DNA of 37,668 nt from Candidatus Cyanaurora vandensis (GTDB lineage Bacteria; Cyanobacteriota; Cyanobacteriia; Gloeobacterales; Anthocerotibacteraceae): NCBI RefSeq assembly GCF_013285555.1, contig NZ_JAAXLT010000149.1, forward strand, positions 1 through 37,668. The letters are read 5' to 3'. Positions within the stretch are counted from its first letter, which is position 1; every line of letters starts with the position of its first letter. A model generated the notes under the pieces. That model was not told the origin of the DNA and searched no databases. It saw nothing but the letters and a program-made list of their open reading frames with translations. A program made the position numbers and the translations under genes. Below, one piece after another: positions 25,488 through 34,821 of the stretch.

Positions 25488-27950
25488 ATGTTTGAAAGAT
25501 TTACAGAGAAAGCCATCAAGGTCATCATGTTGGCTCAAGAAGAGGCCCGTCGTCTCGGTCACAACTTTGTGGGCACTGAACAGATTCTCTTGGGACTGAT
25601 TGGAGAGGGCACTGGGGTTGCTGCCAAAGTCCTGAAGTCCATGGGGGTTAATCTCAAGGATGCCAGAGTCGAAGTTGAAAAAATAATTGGACGTGGTTCC
25701 GGGTTCGTCGCCGTGGAAATCCCCTTTACGCCCCGTGCGAAACGGGTCCTAGAGCTCTCCCTTGAAGAGGCCCGTCAGTTAGGCCACAACTATATTGGCA
25801 CGGAACATCTGCTGTTGGGCTTGATCCGCGAAGGTGAGGGTGTTGCCGCACGGGTCCTCGAAAACCTAGGCGTAGACCTCTCCAAGGTGCGGACCCAGGT
25901 GATTCGGATGTTGGGCGAGACGGCTGAGGTCTCCGCCGGTGGTGGTGGCAGCGGGCGCACCAAAACCCCGACCCTAGACGAGTTTGGTTCTAACCTCACT
26001 CAACAGGCCATTGATGAGAAGTTGGACCCTGTGGTGGGCCGCGAGAATGAGATCGAGCGGGTCATGCAAATCCTAGGCCGTCGGACCAAAAATAACCCCG
26101 TCTTGGTCGGCGAACCGGGCGTGTGTAAGACCGCGATTGCCGAGGGCTTGGCCCAACGCATTGCTGCCGGAGATGTCTCTGAAGTTCTCTTAGGCAAGCG
26201 CGTTGTTACCCTAGATATCGGGCTTTTGGTCGCCGGAACCAAGTACCGGGGCGAGTTTGAAGAGCGGCTCAAGAAGATCATGGATGAGATTCGTACCGCC
26301 GGAAACGTAATCCTGGTGATTGACGAAGTCCCCACCCTGATTGGAGCCGGGGCGGCTGAAGGCGCAATTGACGCAGCCAACATCCTCAAACCGGCCTTGG
26401 CGCGGGGTGAATTGCAGTGCATCGGGGCAACCACCCTGGATGAGTACCGTAAACACATTGAACGCGATGCGGCCCTCGAACGCCGTTTCATGATGGTCAA
26501 GGTCGGCGAACCCAGCGTTGACGAGACCATTGAGATCCTGCGTGGACTCCGCGAACGGTATGAGAAGCACCACAAGTTGCGGATCACCGACGATGCGATC
26601 GAAGCAGCGGCTCAGTTGTCGGATCGTTATATCGCTGACCGTTTCTTGCCGGATAAAGCGATTGACTTAGTGGACGAAGCGGGTTCGCGAGTGCGGTTAC
26701 GCGCTTCTCAGCTCCCTCCCTCCGCCAAGGAACTCGACAAAGAGCTCAAGCGGATTATGCGTGAAAAAGATGATGCCGTCCGTTCTCAGGACTACGACCG
26801 GGCTGCCACCCTGCGCGACCGCGAGATGAGCATCAAAAATGAGATTAAGGGCCTGACTCAGACCCACAAGGCCGAGACCGCCAACGATGAGATGCCCGAG
26901 GTCAACGAGGAAGATATCGCCTATATCGTCTCCTCCTGGACCGGGGTGCCCGTCCAGAAACTGACGGAATCTGAGTCCGAGAAGCTGTTGCACTTGGAGG
27001 ATGTCCTCCACAACCGCATCATCGGTCAGGACGAAGCGGTGAAGGCCATCTCCCGCGCCATCCGTCGCGCCCGGGTCGGTCTAAAGGACCCCAAGCGGCC
27101 CATTGCTTCCTTCATCTTCTCCGGTCCCACTGGGGTGGGTAAGACCGAGCTTGCCAAGGCTCTGTCGGCCTATTTCTTCGGTTCTGAAGAGGCGATGATC
27201 CGTCTGGATATGTCTGAGTACATGGAGCGGCACACGGTCTCCAAGTTGATTGGTTCACCTCCCGGCTATGTCGGGTACAACGAGGGCGGACAGTTGACTG
27301 AGGCGGTTCGTCGTCGTCCCTACTCTGTCGTTCTCTTCGACGAGATCGAAAAAGCTCACCCGGATGTGTTTAACGCCCTGTTGCAGATCCTGGAAGATGG
27401 TCGGTTGACCGATGCCAAGGGCCGGGTTGTGGACTTCAAAAACACCCTGCTCATCATGACCTCCAACATCGGCTCTAAGGTCATCGAGAAGGGCGGCGGG
27501 AAGATTGGTTTCTTTGATCCGGGCAAGGCGACGGACCAAATTTACCAAAACATCCGTAACTTGGTTAACGAAGAACTCAAACAGTTCTTCCGCCCCGAGT
27601 TCCTGAACCGTCTGGATGAGATCATCGTCTTCCGTCAGTTGACCCGCGATGAGGTCAAGCAGATTGCCGACATTCTGCTCAAGGAAGTAATTGTCCGTCT
27701 GAATGCCCAGAACATCAAGATGGAAGTCACCGAGAAGTTCAAGGAGAAGCTAGTTGCCGAGGGCTTCAACCCCAGCATGGGCGCACGGCCCTTACGCCGG
27801 GCGATCCAGCGGCTCCTCGAGGACGCGCTTGCTGAAGAGATGTTGTCGGGCCGTATCCGCGATGGTCAGACCGTCGTGGTCGATCTGGATGACAAGGGCA
27901 CAGCCGTGTTCCAGCACTCGGAACGCAAACTGTTGGCAGCGGCTGACTAG
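25488..27950 (+). CDS. clpC: ClpC AAA+ chaperone of the Clp protease
   Basis: An 820-residue HSP100 unfoldase that feeds substrates to ClpP. Order: double Clp-N repeat (1-150), NBD1 (about 165-400), middle domain with a UVR-like motif (about 410-450), NBD2 (about 495-720), D2-small domain. NBD2 is intact: [27 protein letters not shown], and the VGYNEGG pore loop. NBD1 is unusual: Walker A reads GEPGVCKT, with Cys213 (codon TGT, 26124) where the family has Gly, and the Walker B tail reads DEVPTLIG with Pro282 where cyanobacterial ClpC normally has His; Asp279 and Glu280 remain. Other landmarks ([13 protein letters not shown], arginine fingers in ALERRF) are normal. A terminator follows. Confidence 0.96.
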   Translation: MFERFTEKAIKVIMLAQEEARRLGHNFVGTEQILLGLIGEGTGVAAKVLKSMGVNLKDARVEVEKIIGRGSGFVAVEIPFTPRAKRVLELSLEEARQLGHNYIGTEHLLLGLIREGEGVAARVLENLGVDLSKVRTQVIRMLGETAEVSAGGGGSGRTKTPTLDEFGSNLTQQAIDEKLDPVVGRENEIERVMQILGRRTKNNPVLVGEPGVCKTAIAEGLAQRIAAGDVSEVLLGKRVVTLDIGLLVAGTKYRGEFEERLKKIMDEIRTAGNVILVIDEVPTLIGAGAAEGAIDAANILKPALARGELQCIGATTLDEYRKHIERDAALERRFMMVKVGEPSVDETIEILRGLRERYEKHHKLRITDDAIEAAAQLSDRYIADRFLPDKAIDLVDEAGSRVRLRASQLPPSAKELDKELKRIMREKDDAVRSQDYDRAATLRDREMSIKNEIKGLTQTHKAETANDEMPEVNEEDIAYIVSSWTGVPVQKLTESESEKLLHLEDVLHNRIIGQDEAVKAISRAIRRARVGLKDPKRPIASFIFSGPTGVGKTELAKALSAYFFGSEEAMIRLDMSEYMERHTVSKLIGSPPGYVGYNEGGQLTEAVRRRPYSVVLFDEIEKAHPDVFNALLQILEDGRLTDAKGRVVDFKNTLLIMTSNIGSKVIEKGGGKIGFFDPGKATDQIYQNIRNLVNEELKQFFRPEFLNRLDEIIVFRQLTRDEVKQIADILLKEVIVRLNAQNIKMEVTEKFKEKLVAEGFNPSMGARPLRRAIQRLLEDALAEEMLSGRIRDGQTVVVDLDDKGTAVFQHSERKLLAAAD

Positions 27951-27964
27951 TTACTGATTGATTT

Positions 27965-27998
27965 AGGGGCGGGGCTGGTCCTCGCCCCTATTTTTTTT
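27965..27998 (+). terminator. Intrinsic terminator after clpC
   Basis: AGGGGCG and CGCCCCT form the stem (with further G-C pairs inside the loop) and eight Ts follow. The 3' arm and T-run also encode the last codons and stop of the convergent M23 peptidase gene (KK-stop). Confidence 0.85.
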
Positions 27999-28488
27999 GC
28001 CAAGCCTGCTGCATCTGTAATAGGACTTGATAGGGGTCCACCAATTCACCGTTGTAGCGCAGGGTCCAGTGGAGATGGGGTCCGGTGGCCCGTCCAGTGG
28101 CCCCCACGGCTGCAATGACCTGACCCGCCCGTACAACATCCCCGACTTTAACAGCGACGGCACTGATATGGCAGTAGGTATGGGTCCAAGGCTTGGAGTC
28201 TACACTCACCTGCCAGCCGCAGCGGGGATCGTAGGCCACTTTTTGAACTAAGCCATCGGCCCAGGCCCGGATGTAGGCACCTTGGGGAGCCGCAAGATCC
28301 AGTCCACTGTGAAACTCCGTCCCCTTATTCGTGGTGGCATTGCTACGCCAGCCGAAGGCTGAGGAGATTCGCTTGAAGCTATCTACCGGGAAGGATAGTT
28401 TTTGCCAAGGGTCGGGGTCTTGGTCCTTGACCCCGGCGGCGACGGGTAAGGCCAGTAGCAACCAGCAACACACCAACCGTGCTAACAT
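27988..28488 (-). CDS. Exported M23 family (LytM-type) peptidase
   Basis: A 166-residue exported protein with a signal peptide (1-18, LPVAA|GV). The zinc peptidase signature is complete: His60xxxAsp64 in HSGLDLAAP, His107 in HTYCHIS, and His138-x-His140 in GPHLHWTL. It is a minimal LytM domain without LysM or coiled-coil regions. M23 enzymes cut peptidoglycan cross-bridges or, in other cases, activate or regulate amidases; with all ligands present an active enzyme is likely. The stop codon lies within the clpC terminator. It is divergent from the peroxiredoxin gene, 72 bases away. Confidence 0.92.
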   Translation of the reverse strand: MLARLVCCWLLLALPVAAGVKDQDPDPWQKLSFPVDSFKRISSAFGWRSNATTNKGTEFHSGLDLAAPQGAYIRAWADGLVQKVAYDPRCGWQVSVDSKPWTHTYCHISAVAVKVGDVVRAGQVIAAVGATGRATGPHLHWTLRYNGELVDPYQVLLQMQQAWQKK

Positions 28489-28560
28489 TTTTTATCCTGA
28501 CAACCTAGAGATAATGTGGACGAAATCGGGTATTTTGTCCAGAGAAGCTGGGAATTATCT

Positions 28561-29049
28561 GTGACCAAGTTTTTTTGCATCGTTCTTATGACCCTGTTCA
28601 TTTTACCGGTGGGGGCCTCACCCCGGGTGGGCCAGCCCGCCCCAAGTTTTAATTTACCCAGTAGTCTGGGTCACAACCTACAGTTGCAGGACTTCAGTGG
28701 CGGCTGGTTGGTGCTTTATTTTTATCCTGAAGACCCCAAGGCGGGCTGCACAATCCAGGCGCGGCGGTTTGAACAAGACTTGCCCACCTTCGGGAAACTC
28801 AATACCCGGGTGGTCGGGGTAACGATGGCGAATCTCGGTCCACCCTGCGACGGTCCGACCCAACTCACGGACCCCTTCGGTGAGTTAGGTGCGGCCTACG
28901 GTGCGCCCACGGGTAGCCGCCAGACCTACATCATTGACCCCCAAGGATTCCTGCGCCGGGTCTTCACCCGGGTCAATCCGCTCAGCCACAGCCGTGAGGT
29001 CTTGACTGTCCTCCGCGAACTCCAACAACCCCGCAAACGGGACGGGTAA
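28561..29049 (+). CDS. Exported PrxQ/BCP-like peroxiredoxin
   Basis: A 162-residue thioredoxin-fold protein of the AhpC/TSA, PrxQ-BCP branch, with a signal peptide (1-19; VGA|SP), so it probably acts in the periplasm or thylakoid lumen. The peroxidatic cysteine is Cys63 in YFYPEDPKAGCT. The family motif is PxxxTxxC; here the Thr position is Lys60. The usual resolving Cys five residues on is replaced by Arg68. Cys96 in GPPCDGP, beside a shortened central segment, is the only other mature cysteine. TYIIDPQGFLRR is conserved. The start is GTG 28561 with GGGAA upstream; the open frame extends 15 codons further, but the signal peptide favours this start. Confidence 0.8.
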   Translation: MTKFFCIVLMTLFILPVGASPRVGQPAPSFNLPSSLGHNLQLQDFSGGWLVLYFYPEDPKAGCTIQARRFEQDLPTFGKLNTRVVGVTMANLGPPCDGPTQLTDPFGELGAAYGAPTGSRQTYIIDPQGFLRRVFTRVNPLSHSREVLTVLRELQQPRKRDG

Positions 29050-29052
29050 CGC

Positions 29053-30006
29053 CTAAAAGTGAGTGAACGCCGCCATCCGGGTGATGGGATGGTCTTGGGT
29101 GTCGCGCACTTCACCGGGATGTTGAGCTACCACTCGTCCAATTAGTTGCAAAGGGTAGTCTACAGGGCTTGCGGGGGGCAAGCTCACCAGCAATTCAAAG
29201 TCCTCGCCGCCATAGAGTGCCCAAGCGAGGGCCTGCTCCTGGGCTACTAGCCGAGTCGCACTGGTGATGGGGACCTGGGTTAGGTCCACGACAAGACCCA
29301 CCCCGCTTAACTGGGCCATTTGGACCAAGGCATCCGCTAGACCATCGCTGGTATCCATTGCGCCGACGGGCTGGGGGAGTTGTTGTAAGGGGGCCACAGC
29401 ATCTAGACGCGGTACGGGATACTGATGAGCACGGATGACGGCTTCTGTGGCCCAACTGGGGAGATTTTGATAGCGGTCAGGGTCCTGGAGGACCGCCAAC
29501 CCCGCCCGTGAACCCCCGAAAGGACCCGTCACCATGAGGACATCTCCCACCCGGCAACCCGAGCGCAAAAAAGCTCGCCCCTTGCCCACTTGTCCTAAAG
29601 CCGTGATACTCAAGGTCCGGTGGGGCGCACGGCAGGTATCCCCGCCCACAATCGGTACTGGATTACAGGCGACAATTCCTCGGTAGACGTCCTCGACCCA
29701 AGCCACGGTCGTCTCAGTGGGCAGACCCAGACCTACCACCAACCCCAAGGGGGCCGCACCCATGGCAGCGAGGTCGGACAAATTGGCGGCACAGGCGCGC
29801 CAGCCGACCGCGTGGGGCGGTGTCGTGGTGGGACTGAAATGGACTCCTTCCACCAAGAGGTCCACGGTCACAACTAATTCACCCGTCAACGCAAGGACCG
29901 CACCATCGTCACCCACGCCGACGGAGACCCCAGGGTGCGGGGCCGCCCAAAAAGGAGCTAACCGGCGCAGCAACCCCTGTTCGCCCAAGTCCTTAAGTGT
30001 GGTCAT
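29053..30006 (-). CDS. thiL: Thiamine-monophosphate kinase ThiL
   Basis: ThiL phosphorylates thiamine monophosphate to the cofactor thiamine diphosphate. The 317-residue protein matches the family in length. Motifs: VGDDGAVL (31-38), VDLLVEGVHF (Mg and phosphate site), NLSDLAAMGA, GGDTCRAP, GPFGGSRAG, MDTSDGLADAL and LYGGEDFELL. It overlaps the end of the upstream histidine kinase gene by 14 bases, so they are co-transcribed; a functional link is not evident. It converges with the peroxiredoxin gene, with 3 bases between stops. Confidence 0.96.
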   Translation of the reverse strand: MTTLKDLGEQGLLRRLAPFWAAPHPGVSVGVGDDGAVLALTGELVVTVDLLVEGVHFSPTTTPPHAVGWRACAANLSDLAAMGAAPLGLVVGLGLPTETTVAWVEDVYRGIVACNPVPIVGGDTCRAPHRTLSITALGQVGKGRAFLRSGCRVGDVLMVTGPFGGSRAGLAVLQDPDRYQNLPSWATEAVIRAHQYPVPRLDAVAPLQQLPQPVGAMDTSDGLADALVQMAQLSGVGLVVDLTQVPITSATRLVAQEQALAWALYGGEDFELLVSLPPASPVDYPLQLIGRVVAQHPGEVRDTQDHPITRMAAFTHF

Positions 30007-31834
30007 TTAAAGAAGGTAGAGTGACAGCAAATGTGGTCTGTTGGGGATTACTGGCGACGGTGATCTGTCCCTTCAGTTGCAAAACCCGTTTTTGAACTAG
30101 GGCGAGTCCCAGCCCCATACCGCCCTGTTTCCAGGGGTCGCTGCTGGGGATGCGGTAGAACTTTTCAAAGATCCGTTCACATTCTTCGGGGGGGATCTCT
30201 GGGCCGGTATTCGAGACCTGGATCTGGACGGCGGCGGGGTAGGGAGCGGGTTGGGCTTGGACTTGGATGGCACCGCCGGGGGGAGTATATTTACAGGCGT
30301 TATTGACCAGTTCCACGAGGATATGGGCCAAACTATTGCGGTCAGAGACAAGAAACACGGGCTCCACGGTAACCTGGAGGGTCTGTTGCTGCTGCTGGGT
30401 ACGCGCTGCAAAGGGCTGGAGGAGTTCGGGGACCCACTGGGCTAGGGAGATTGGAGTGGGGAAACTAGGTTCTAGGTCTTGGAGGGCCAAGAGATCTTGA
30501 ATCAATTGGATCTCGCGTTCACATTCTACTTCGAGGACCTGGAGATATCTTTGGCGTTGCTCGGGGGTGGTTGCGTCCTTCAAAAGATAGATCGCCATCT
30601 TGATATTGGTGATTGGGGTCCTAAGTTCGTGGGAGACCGTACTTAAGAAGTCGTCTTTGAGTTGGTTGAGTTTCTGGAGTTCACGCATCTGCACGGCGGC
30701 GCGTTCTAGAATTAACTGCTGTTCTAGGTGTTGTAGACGCAGGGCTTGGGCCTGTTTGACTCCAGTGATATCGGTCATGGTGCCCTCGTAGCGCGTCCCT
30801 TGCTCATCATGGACTGCCCGCACATTCTCTGAGACCCAAATCCTGCCTCCGTCTTTGCGGTAGACCTCAGACTCAAACTGTTGCACCCAGCCTTGGCTCG
30901 TCAATACCGCAACGAGTTGCGACCAGCGGTCGGGGTCTACATAACCCTGGGCCCGACTCGTGGTGAGGAGTTCAGCGGGCTGGTCGTAGCCCAAGAGACG
31001 GACGAGGGCCGGGTTGACACTCAGGTAATAGCCCTGCGCCCGGACTTGAAAAATACCCTCAACGGCGTTCTCAAAGAAGCTGCGGTACCGGGCTTCGGCA
31101 GCTTGTAAGGCCGTCTCCAGATGACGATGGCTGGTGATGTCAAAATTGACCCCCAAGCTACCCCAAGCCCCGGTCTTATCCAAGACCGGGACGACTAATT
31201 TGTGATAAGTCCGCCCATTGTGCTGCACTTCCGTTTGGACGACTTCACCGGCTTGAGCCCGTTGGTTATTCTGTTGCCATTGGGCGCGGACCTCGGGGGG
31301 AATATCAGCCTCCGTCGGGGTGGTGCCGATAAGATTGCCCCACTGCTCAATGGAGGTTTGGTTTTGCATCAAGCAACGGCCCTGGCTATCGCGCACCCAA
31401 AATTCGATGGGTAGATTTTCGACCAAGGCCGTCAACTGTGCCTGATGGGGGTCATACCGGGCTTGGGCCAACAGTAGGTCCCAGGGATCGAGTAAGGTCC
31501 ATTGGTGATTGTGATGGACGACAAGGGGTTCACGGGCCTCATCCTCAGGGCGTTGTAGAACCAAGCGGTGGGCTTCAGCCAAAGGGAGGTCCCCGAGTAG
31601 CGTCAGGAATTGGCGGGTCTGTTGCCACAAGTGCGGGTGTTCACGGAGGGGCCGGTCGCGGCCTTTGTGCTGCCATTGGTCAAAACGACGGCGCGAGACC
31701 AAGGCTTGGGGAGCTTGCTCCAACAACAGGATGCCAGTGGCTAAAGGATATTCTCGAAAATAGCGGGCAATTTCCCGTAACGTCGCAGCCACGGGGAGAT
31801 GGTGAACCTGGAGTGGGAGCGTAGCGAGGGTCAT
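29993..31834 (-). CDS. PAS-domain sensor histidine kinase
   Basis: A 613-residue soluble hybrid-free sensor kinase. The N-terminal part (1-125) resembles the CBS-like ligand module found ahead of GGDEF or kinase domains (ALVSRRRFDQW, LLDPWDLLLAQA). Two PAS domains follow (about 130-238 and 245-360; the second with the PAC motif FESEVYRKDGGRIWVSE and MTDITGVKQAQ), then a coiled stretch and the kinase core: H-box His402 in FLSTVSHELRTPITNIK, N-box VNNACKYTPPGG (510-521), G2 box GGMGLGLALV (571-580). There is no transmembrane span and no neighbouring response regulator. The signal is unknown. It is first gene of a two-gene unit with thiL. Confidence 0.92.
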   Translation of the reverse strand: MTLATLPLQVHHLPVAATLREIARYFREYPLATGILLLEQAPQALVSRRRFDQWQHKGRDRPLREHPHLWQQTRQFLTLLGDLPLAEAHRLVLQRPEDEAREPLVVHHNHQWTLLDPWDLLLAQARYDPHQAQLTALVENLPIEFWVRDSQGRCLMQNQTSIEQWGNLIGTTPTEADIPPEVRAQWQQNNQRAQAGEVVQTEVQHNGRTYHKLVVPVLDKTGAWGSLGVNFDITSHRHLETALQAAEARYRSFFENAVEGIFQVRAQGYYLSVNPALVRLLGYDQPAELLTTSRAQGYVDPDRWSQLVAVLTSQGWVQQFESEVYRKDGGRIWVSENVRAVHDEQGTRYEGTMTDITGVKQAQALRLQHLEQQLILERAAVQMRELQKLNQLKDDFLSTVSHELRTPITNIKMAIYLLKDATTPEQRQRYLQVLEVECEREIQLIQDLLALQDLEPSFPTPISLAQWVPELLQPFAARTQQQQQTLQVTVEPVFLVSDRNSLAHILVELVNNACKYTPPGGAIQVQAQPAPYPAAVQIQVSNTGPEIPPEECERIFEKFYRIPSSDPWKQGGMGLGLALVQKRVLQLKGQITVASNPQQTTFAVTLPSLNDHT

Positions 31835-31966
31835 TGCTAAAACTTATCCTTGTCAAGAAATTCCTTGCTCTCGCTATGGCATCATAGCTATGCTTTTGGA
31901 TGCTGAGGATAATTACTCATTAAGAATAGGCACGTTATAATCACCAAATAAATCGGAAGTCAGACT

Positions 31967-34753
31967 GTGAGCGAAACTAGCAAGTATCCCGTGAATCTAC
32001 CTAAGACGGATTTTGCGATGCGGGCTAACGCGCCCCAGCGCGAGCCGGAACTCCAGCAGTTCTGGGCTGACCAGCGGATTTATGAAACGTTAGCGCAACG
32101 AGAGGCCCCGGCTTTCGTCCTCCATGATGGTCCGCCCTACGCTAATGGCGGTTTGCACATGGGCCACGGTCTCAATAAAATCCTCAAGGACACGATTAAC
32201 CGTTACTGGATGCTCAGGGGACGGCGAGTCAACTATGTGCCCGGTTGGGATTGCCATGGTCTACCGATTGAACTAAAAGTCCTACAGAATCTCAAAACCG
32301 CCGAACGACAGGCCCTCACGCCCCTAGGCTTACGACAACGCGCCCGGGCCTTTGCCCTCGCCACGGTCGCCGAACAGAAAGTAAGTTTCCGGCGGCTCGG
32401 GGTCTGGGGCGATTGGGAGCAGCCCTACCTCACCCTCAACCCGACCTATGAGGCAGCCCAGGTCCATGTCTTCGGTCAAATGGCCCTGAAGGGTTATATT
32501 TACCGCGCTCTTAAACCCGTCTATTGGAGTCCGAGTTCGCGCACGGCCTTGGCGGAGGCGGAGCTTGAGTATCCCGAGGACCATATTTCTCGCAGTATCT
32601 ATGTGCGCTTCTTAGTCCAGTCGGGCCAACCCCTGCCCATGGGTCTCTCGGCGGTAGTTGGTGAACGTCCGCTCTACGTTGCCCTCTGGACCACAACCCC
32701 TTGGACGATTCCGGGGAACTTGGCGGTCTGCCTTAACCCCGGCATTACCTATGTTGTCGTCGAGTCGGCGACTTGGGGCCTGCTCGTGGTCGCGCAAGCT
32801 TTGGTGGAACGGTTGGCTAAAACCCTAGACGAACCGCTTACGCCCCGCTGGACAGGGACCGGGGAGAGCTTAGCAGGATTGGTGGCTCAGCATCCGCTCT
32901 ATGACCGTCCTTCACCCTTAATTCTCGGCGACCACGTGACCACTGAGTCGGGGACGGGCTTGGTCCACACTGCGCCTGGTCATGGCAGCGATGACTTCGT
33001 GGTGGGGCAACGCTACGGGCTGGGGGTCCTTTCACCCGTAGACGCGCTGGGAAATTTTACCGATGAAGTAGCCATGGGCTACACCGGAGCCGTGGCGTTT
33101 ACGGGGTTGAATGTCTTGGGGGAGGGGAACACAGCGGTGATTGAGGCCCTGGGGTTGGTCGGGGCTCTCCTCAAGGCTGAGGACTACAACCACAAATATC
33201 CCTACGACTGGCGCACCAAAAAACCCGTCATCCTGCGGGCGACGACCCAGTGGTTTGCCTCGGTGGAGAGTTTCCGGGAACAGGCCCTCCAGGCAATCCA
33301 GACCGTGCAATGGATTCCTCAGACCGGGCTCAACCGGATTGTCGGCATGGTGGCAGAGCGTTCGGACTGGTGTATTTCTCGGCAGCGGGACTGGGGGGTA
33401 CCCATTCCAGTTTTTTATGACGAGGCCACGGACGAATTTTTGCTCAATGCGGAGACCTTGGCCCACGTCGAGGGGCTGATTGCTGAGCATGGTTCGGACT
33501 GTTGGTGGGAGTTGCCCGTCGCCGAACTGTTGCCACCCCGGTACCACAATGACGGTCACACCTACCGCAAGGGCCGCGACACGATGGATGTGTGGTTCGA
33601 TTCGGGGTCTAGTTGGGCGGCAGTGTTGGGTCAACGGCCTGAGTTACAGGCTCCCGCCGACCTTTACCTAGAAGGTTCGGACCAGCACCGGGGTTGGTTC
33701 CAGTCCTCATTACTGACCAGTGTGGCGGTCTCGGGTGAGGCTCCCTACCGCACAGTTCTTACCCACGGCTTTGTGTTGGATGAACAAGGCCACAAGATGA
33801 GCAAGTCCCTGGGCAACGTCGTGGACCCCCAACTCGTCATTGCCGGCGGCAAGGACCCGAAAAAAGACCCCCCCTACGGCGCGGATGTTTTACGCCTGTG
33901 GGTCTCCAGTGTGGACTACACCGCCGATATGCGTCTGGGCCGCACTGCGCTTAGCCAACAGGCCGACCTTTATCGCAAAATTCGCAATACCTGTCGTTAT
34001 TTGCTCAGTAACCTCTACGATTTCACCCCGCTAGCGGCGGTGGACTATGCCGAGCTGCCCCGGCTGGAGCGGTACATCCTGCATCGGTTAGCGGAAGTGG
34101 TCGAGGAAGTAACGGATGCCTTTGCACGCTACCAGTTCTACCGTTTCTACCAGACGGTTCAGAATTTCTGTGTGGTGGATTTGTCTAACTTCTACTTGGA
34201 TATTGCCAAGGATAGTCTCTACATCAGCACACCCGAGGGCTCACGCCGCCGCAGTGCCCAGACCGTCCTCTATCACGTCCTGGAGACCCTGACCCGGCTG
34301 ATTGCCCCGGTCCTCTGCCACCTTGCGGAGGATATCTGGCAACACCTGCCCTACCCGACGGACTACCCTTCAGTTTTCCTGGCGGGTTGGCCCGCAGTCT
34401 CTGAGGCTTGGCGACAACCGGAACTCGCCCAGACGGGTAAAGAACTAATCAACCTCCGCAACCTAGTCACGCTCAAACTTGAGGAAGCCCGGACGGAGCG
34501 GCTAATTGGTTCTTCCTTAGAAGCTAAAGTTTGTCTCACGACCCCTTTGGCGTTGGACCCAGCAGAACTGCGCTATCTATTTATTGTCTCGCAAGTAGAA
34601 CTCGTGACCGGAGTCGAGACCCGTGTACAAATCCTCCGCGCCGACGGACAGAAGTGCCCTCGTTGCTGGAACTACTCTGCACAAATTGGTGTAGACCCCC
34701 ACTACCCAGAGGTCTGTGAACGATGCGGCCCCGCCCTAGCCGGGGAATTTTAG
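31967..34753 (+). CDS. ileS: Isoleucyl-tRNA synthetase
   Basis: IleS charges tRNA-Ile and edits misactivated valine. The 928-residue protein is the bacterial-type class I enzyme: HMGH at 64-67 in GGLHMGHGLNK, CP1 editing domain with TTTPWTIPGNLAV and the HTAPGHGSDDF segment, KMSKS at 610-614, DVWFDSGSSW, and a C-terminal zinc finger (CPRCWNY...CERC). The start is GTG 31967, with CGGAAG seven bases upstream. The gap before it (31835-31966) shows no T-box. It is divergent from the histidine kinase gene and converges with the TolC-like gene. Confidence 0.97.
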   Translation: MSETSKYPVNLPKTDFAMRANAPQREPELQQFWADQRIYETLAQREAPAFVLHDGPPYANGGLHMGHGLNKILKDTINRYWMLRGRRVNYVPGWDCHGLPIELKVLQNLKTAERQALTPLGLRQRARAFALATVAEQKVSFRRLGVWGDWEQPYLTLNPTYEAAQVHVFGQMALKGYIYRALKPVYWSPSSRTALAEAELEYPEDHISRSIYVRFLVQSGQPLPMGLSAVVGERPLYVALWTTTPWTIPGNLAVCLNPGITYVVVESATWGLLVVAQALVERLAKTLDEPLTPRWTGTGESLAGLVAQHPLYDRPSPLILGDHVTTESGTGLVHTAPGHGSDDFVVGQRYGLGVLSPVDALGNFTDEVAMGYTGAVAFTGLNVLGEGNTAVIEALGLVGALLKAEDYNHKYPYDWRTKKPVILRATTQWFASVESFREQALQAIQTVQWIPQTGLNRIVGMVAERSDWCISRQRDWGVPIPVFYDEATDEFLLNAETLAHVEGLIAEHGSDCWWELPVAELLPPRYHNDGHTYRKGRDTMDVWFDSGSSWAAVLGQRPELQAPADLYLEGSDQHRGWFQSSLLTSVAVSGEAPYRTVLTHGFVLDEQGHKMSKSLGNVVDPQLVIAGGKDPKKDPPYGADVLRLWVSSVDYTADMRLGRTALSQQADLYRKIRNTCRYLLSNLYDFTPLAAVDYAELPRLERYILHRLAEVVEEVTDAFARYQFYRFYQTVQNFCVVDLSNFYLDIAKDSLYISTPEGSRRRSAQTVLYHVLETLTRLIAPVLCHLAEDIWQHLPYPTDYPSVFLAGWPAVSEAWRQPELAQTGKELINLRNLVTLKLEEARTERLIGSSLEAKVCLTTPLALDPAELRYLFIVSQVELVTGVETRVQILRADGQKCPRCWNYSAQIGVDPHYPEVCERCGPALAGEF

Positions 34754-34821
34754 AACAGACCCCTGAGTGGCTACACTGACCGGCAAATTTGGGATAGTAG
34801 CAGTTCGCGTCGGTCGGGATG

